Source: Ectocarpus siliculosus
Lineage: Eukaryota > Sar > Phaeophyceae > Ectocarpales > Ectocarpaceae
Length of the DNA stretch: 47,555 nt
Assembly (NCBI GenBank): GCA_000310025.1
Contig: FN649728.1
Location: 1,800,556 to 1,848,110, forward strand
Reading direction: 5' to 3'
Shown here: piece by piece, positions 43,371 through 47,555 of the stretch
Position numbering within the stretch: position 1 is the stretch's first letter
Layout of the letters: the number at the start of each line of letters is the position of its first letter
The notes under the pieces: generated by a model
What the model was told of the DNA's origin: nothing
Databases searched by the model: none
Seen by the model: only the letters and a program-made list of their open reading frames with translations
Translations under genes and position numbers: made by a program

Positions 43371-46300
43371 TTAGAATCTGCGGAACGAGTAGCTCTTGTT
43401 TCGTCGGTAGGCCTCGAAGGCATCCTGTTCCGCTGCGTCCGTCTTCTTCTTGATGCTGCCGTCCCCTCCCCCGATGCCCGACTTGTCCATCTGCAAAAAA
43501 CAAGGGCGAAAACAAGTCAAAACTAACCATGTTTGGATGAATGTCTCAGGGCCAACTTTTCTTGTTTTGCTTTTCAGAGGTTCTTGCCCTTTTTGGATAT
43601 AGTTTGGGCTGTGGCCATGGGAGGCGCCCGCGTCAGTTGGGCGGGTGCGGATGTTCGAAGGTACTGAGCAACGACCGCCAAGGTTTCTTAAAGTGAAGGC
43701 AACAAGTGGCAACACCTGCGGTAGCAGTCATCAGGCGTGCACATGGAACGGTCTGATGACGCTAACACCGAGGAGACCCTGGCTGGACACGATATTCCCT
43801 CTTGCATGGAGGGTCGCGACACGAATGCAGTCATAAACTACACGTTATAGGGTCGAATCCGTGCGATATGTGGGTGGCAGGTTGGCAACTAACCGTTGAT
43901 GACACCTCTCGCAAGCAAAAACAAGTACTCACTCGGTCGAACGACCGATGGTAGAAAAAAGAAGAAAATAAAAAACATACAAACGCCATCGAGACCTGAG
44001 GCCTCCAACCTCTTCGCGCAGGCACAACAACACGCCGTTAAACACATGTCCACAAAAAAAAACACCCCACTGGTATGTAGACCAAACCAAACGTCAACAA
44101 CGACCGAGACCAAGACCGCTGGCCACACCCCAGTGCTGCTTCGATGCGAAGGAAACAAGCAATAACGCATGAAATAGAGCGGGTTAGCCAACCAGCAGGC
44201 AGTCCTTTATTGAATTGACACTTGCCTGGCCGGAGCCGGAGATGGGTTCCACCATGCCTGATCTTGACGAGCCGAGGCCGGTGCCTTCGCTCCATCCTGT
44301 CATGACGTCATGAGGGTCAACGACGAGAAACACGGCCGGGAATCATGAGAAGAGTTCAATAGTGGTTGAGGCCAATCGAGTGCCCGGGAGTTGAGCAGTA
44401 ACATGCACACCCAAAACAAGCAAGAGGAGACACAACAGCAACAACATCATCGGCAACAACAGACGCGACTACCGCTTCAACATCAACATCAACAACACAA
44501 CAACAGCGACAACCACACCAAACAAACAAACAAACAAACAAGTGAAGACCAACAACAACAACAACAAACAAACAAACAAACAAACAAACAAACAAACAAA
44601 CAAACGACGACCAACTCACCCATCTTCTTGAGGAGGTTGTGGCCGATGTTCTCCTCGCCCAGAACCTTTTCCCTGCCCTGCATGTCGCTCTCGAGCTCAA
44701 GCTGCGCCTGCTTCGCCCGAAGGCCTTGCTGGCTGCCTCCGGCCCCGAACCCCTCGTCCCGATTCCTGCACAAAACGAAGCCACAGGCAATAGCCGTTTC
44801 ACCGTGAAACAAAACATACTCGAGTATATAAGAACGTGTATGCAAGTCTTTCTGTGTTTGTTTGTAAATTATCTGTTAAGGAAAGGCGCTATTTGTGCCC
44901 AGACTCTTGACGAGTCGGCCGCGAGGAAACCGTGTGGTCTGGCGGCACATTGGAGACCGGCTCAGAATACTCGCTGCTTTGAACCGTCGCGGACGCCACC
45001 ACCACCACCAACACAGAGTACTCCAAATCCCCAACACGCGCTGGGGATGGAAAAATCGAGGTGTTACAGTTGTTTGTTCGAGATTGGTGAAGGGAACAAA
45101 AAGTTAAGTCGTTGTATTGTTTATCATTCTTGGGGTTTGATGCACCGAGGCAAGCACACTGCATAGGTAAAGGGATCTTGCTATTAGTGAACGTCAAACG
45201 TTTGCAAGGGAGTCAGCGAGTCCGTCAAAACCAGAACCACTCTAAAGAAACAATCCGTTATAGACCGCAGTGACGGGATGCCAACTGACTACTTCCGCTG
45301 TGTACCGTACCTTCGGCCCCTGTCGTTTTGCCCGCTGCCGCCCCCGCCACCTTCTTTCCCCGCGAGTTTCCTCTCTTCCTCCACTTTTCTCTGCTCCTTC
45401 TCCTTCTTCCGCTCCTCGTGCACTTGTTCGAGAGTGGCCCGGCTATAGAACTCATCCACGCGGACCTTTTTGTTAGGCCGGGTGCAAAACAAAAGACAAG
45501 AAGCGACGCAACAAGGGTTGAATAAGAGACAAGCCAAAATAGAAACGAAACATGAAACTGAAACAAAAAAACTTGTATCCGCTCACGCGAGACACGCGAC
45601 CCACCAAGGGATAGCAATCAAGAGACAAATCAACCCGACAACAAAAACAAAACAAAACAATTTCTAACCACTCAGCAAAAAATGTGGTAGTGAGAGTGAT
45701 GAAGGAAATCGTCAACCCGAAACCCTAGCACCGGCGGTAAACGTTACTTTCACATTCACGCCGATATTGTCGAACAACGAAGACGTCGACGACCACCACG
45801 ATGGCGACAACGGTTGACCAAACCGCTACCTCGCACGGCGGTGGCAACCCGCAAACGTTTCGAATGCTGCACGGGCTCTGTACCAGCCAAAAGGGCCAGG
45901 GAAGGATCGAAATACTCACGTCTAGTCTCCCGGGCTCGATGTGAGGAGTCACGTACTTGGGCAGCAGCTTGATGTCCACCGGCTTGTATCTCCGGAACCC
46001 ATTCCGAAGAGAAACCTACGCACAAGTCATGTCACAGCAAAATTTGCACAAAAAACGAAAGTATCAGACAGATGGATGGAAAAGTAAAATCACCAGACAT
46101 TGCGGGGGGCAGTGGTGCAGCGAAATCTGTGTGGCTTGTCTGGTTTCGCCTCGTGAAATAACAGATCCACACGTGGACGCGGGCGCAACACGTAAGGGTA
46201 CCCCCTGAGCAAGGAAGGACCAACTTGCTTATCTCCCTCTCACATGCCCGCCCTCTGCCTCTCTCATCCTCTGGTGCCTATGGTCTCTCTCTCTGCTTCT

Positions 46301-47555
46301 CTCCGTCACTATTTCACTCCCACCACGACGCCTCATGGCATCGTTCGCATGTCTCCAGTATATGCATCTGCGATTGTCCATCGGTCTAATGCCAATCATG
46401 GCTCGCTCTTCCCCTCGCCCATCTCCCTGGCCGACACACCCCTCTGTACACACACGCAAACACTGCACAGAAAACTACCCAGAAGTGATCGTCTTTCCGG
46501 GCAATGGGCAACGGGCAACAACCACTTGATATCTCTTGTTTCTTTCTCGCCACGTTTCTTTTTCCATTTTCGCTGTTTTCTAACCAGTCTAAGTAGCAGC
46601 GATTAGTAGTGCATAGCCAAGCTGCTCCCCCCCCTCCCCCCGCGTTGCTGAGGCTCACCCTGAGGATCCCGGCCATCGTGCCCACCGGCAGCTTCTCGAG
46701 CATGTTATCCGTCCCGTGTGCCGTGCTGGCCAGCCCTGCCGCCACCGGGAACTTGCTGGCGTTGTCGCTCTGAACGCTCTGCGCCTTGCCCCTGCGTAGC
46801 ACCGAAAGGCGCCGGCGGCAAAAAACAGGGTGGTCGAACAAAGGTTATGGGACGAGCTGCTCCGAACAACAAGCGTGTGCCTTCCTTAAGTGGTATCCTT
46901 CCGTTACATTTCGTATTGCTTTCCCTGCAAGTTTGATTGGTACACCTTGCTGCGTCTTGCCTCTGTTGACAAAAGGCGAAACGCGGTGACCGAACAAGGT
47001 TATGGGACAACCACGAAGTGAGGGTCATCTCCATACCATGCTCTTTCAACCGTATGTTCACGGCTGTGTTGTGTGTGATTTCCAATTTGTACCACACTTT
47101 TGCAATACCAGTTGGTGTTTTGGACGCACCAGCCGGGGCCACACTGAAGGGAGAACCAAACACTGGAGTGTTTGTTTTTACTTTCTGTTTTCTCGACTGT
47201 CCTTCTCATACCAACGACTTGCAAAAAGCGAGAAAAACCGCATACGGAGTACGTGACAACACGCAAACTGCCGAAATAGAAACCAATAGAAACACACCGC
47301 CACAAACGCGGAAACAACCGAGCCAAAAAAAACTATACAAAAAAACAAAACGGGACAAAAAAACAACACAAAAAACATCAAACAGAGAAACCTACAGTAA
47401 CACACCATTAAAAACACCCAACAAAAAAAAAAAAACAAAAACAAAAACAAAAACTGCGAAAAAAAAAATACAAAAACTCACATCACCGGGTACAGCGCCC
47501 CCCGCCAGGGGTACTGCACGTGGCACGCGGGCATCGTTTCGGGTGCCGATGCCAG
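43371..47555 (-). CDS. CHERP: CHERP/SCAF6-like splicing factor, C-terminal part (7 exons, 5' end outside window)
   Basis: Exons 5'->3': 47555-47482 (partial), 46791-46659, 46015-45920, 45465-45311, 44765-44620, 44296-44226, 43490-43371; all phases agree, giving 264 residues to TAA. In order: a KLPVGTMAGILR...YKPVDIKLLP segment like the conserved 'LPAGLMA..V....YKPLDP..I.LP' of CHERP and SR140; VRVDEFYSRATLEQV; a charged coiled coil; a G-patch split over two exons (ENIGHNLLKKMG + WSEGTGLGSSRSGMVEPI); and the C-terminus EAYRRNKSYSF, which matches the CHERP ending. Known CHERP proteins are nuclear U2-snRNP-associated factors; the SURP and CID domains expected upstream would lie beyond the right edge. 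The 44225 donor is GC (CAG|GCAAGT). The acceptor before 45465 is weak. Confidence 0.88.
44519..44605. repeat. (CAAA)n microsatellite in CHERP intron
   Basis: Two runs of CAAA units are separated by a (CAA)n stretch, ending 15 bp before the exon that carries the first half of the G-patch (donor at 44619). On the transcript it reads as a GUUU-rich tract just inside the 5' splice site. Confidence 0.85.

Noticed and set aside
42730-43374. 214-codon plus-strand frame
   Set aside because: No motif, no splice context, and it runs antisense into the well-supported last exon of the CHERP homologue.

Overview
The window is eukaryotic nuclear DNA. It holds three intron-rich housekeeping genes with GT-AG introns of roughly 300-1,300 bp, a GC-rich coding composition, and many decayed repeats between them. 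Long introns, a Ty1/copia element, FNIP-type leucine-rich repeats and this gene set fit a stramenopile, most likely a brown alga such as Ectocarpus. That assignment is inference from style and not from a marker gene.

Left part, 1-12.5 kb: a decayed Ty1/copia retrotransposon on the minus strand runs off the left edge (gag, protease and integrase visible). Upstream of its gag lies a remarkable run of nine short hairpins (4246-4436). Then follow the first exon of an unknown membrane protein (minus), three copies of a SINE-like retroposon with a (CAA)n tail, a degenerate satellite-like array (7.3-9.2 kb), a tRNA-like pseudogene, and a 1,238-bp DNA transposon with TA-flanked terminal inverted repeats (10385-11622).

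Middle, 12.5-27 kb: an intronless-looking FNIP/leucine-rich-repeat protein (plus), then a complete 13-exon ESF1 homologue (minus, 26490 to 15983), a nucleolar 18S-rRNA processing factor. Its intron 9 carries an assembly gap and, beside it, a corrupted duplicate of ESF1 exon 9 that looks like poor-quality read sequence.

Right part, 27-47.5 kb: a complete 13-exon ATAD3 homologue (plus, 27017-36851), a mitochondrial inner-membrane AAA+ ATPase, sits head to head with ESF1 across a 526-bp shared promoter region. Two of its exon borders have been amplified into short tandem arrays of decayed pseudo-exons. Downstream lie an alternating two-type tandem repeat (37.9-38.85 kb), a small unknown ORF, a 14-bp perfect hairpin, a transposase-like N-terminal fragment, and the C-terminal seven exons of a CHERP/SCAF6-like splicing factor (minus) that continues past the right edge.

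The three housekeeping genes have unrelated jobs (ribosome biogenesis, mitochondrial organisation, splicing). Apart from the divergent ESF1/ATAD3 promoter there is no sign that they act together. The most unusual signals are the hairpin array with covarying stems and the exon-edge minisatellites in ATAD3.
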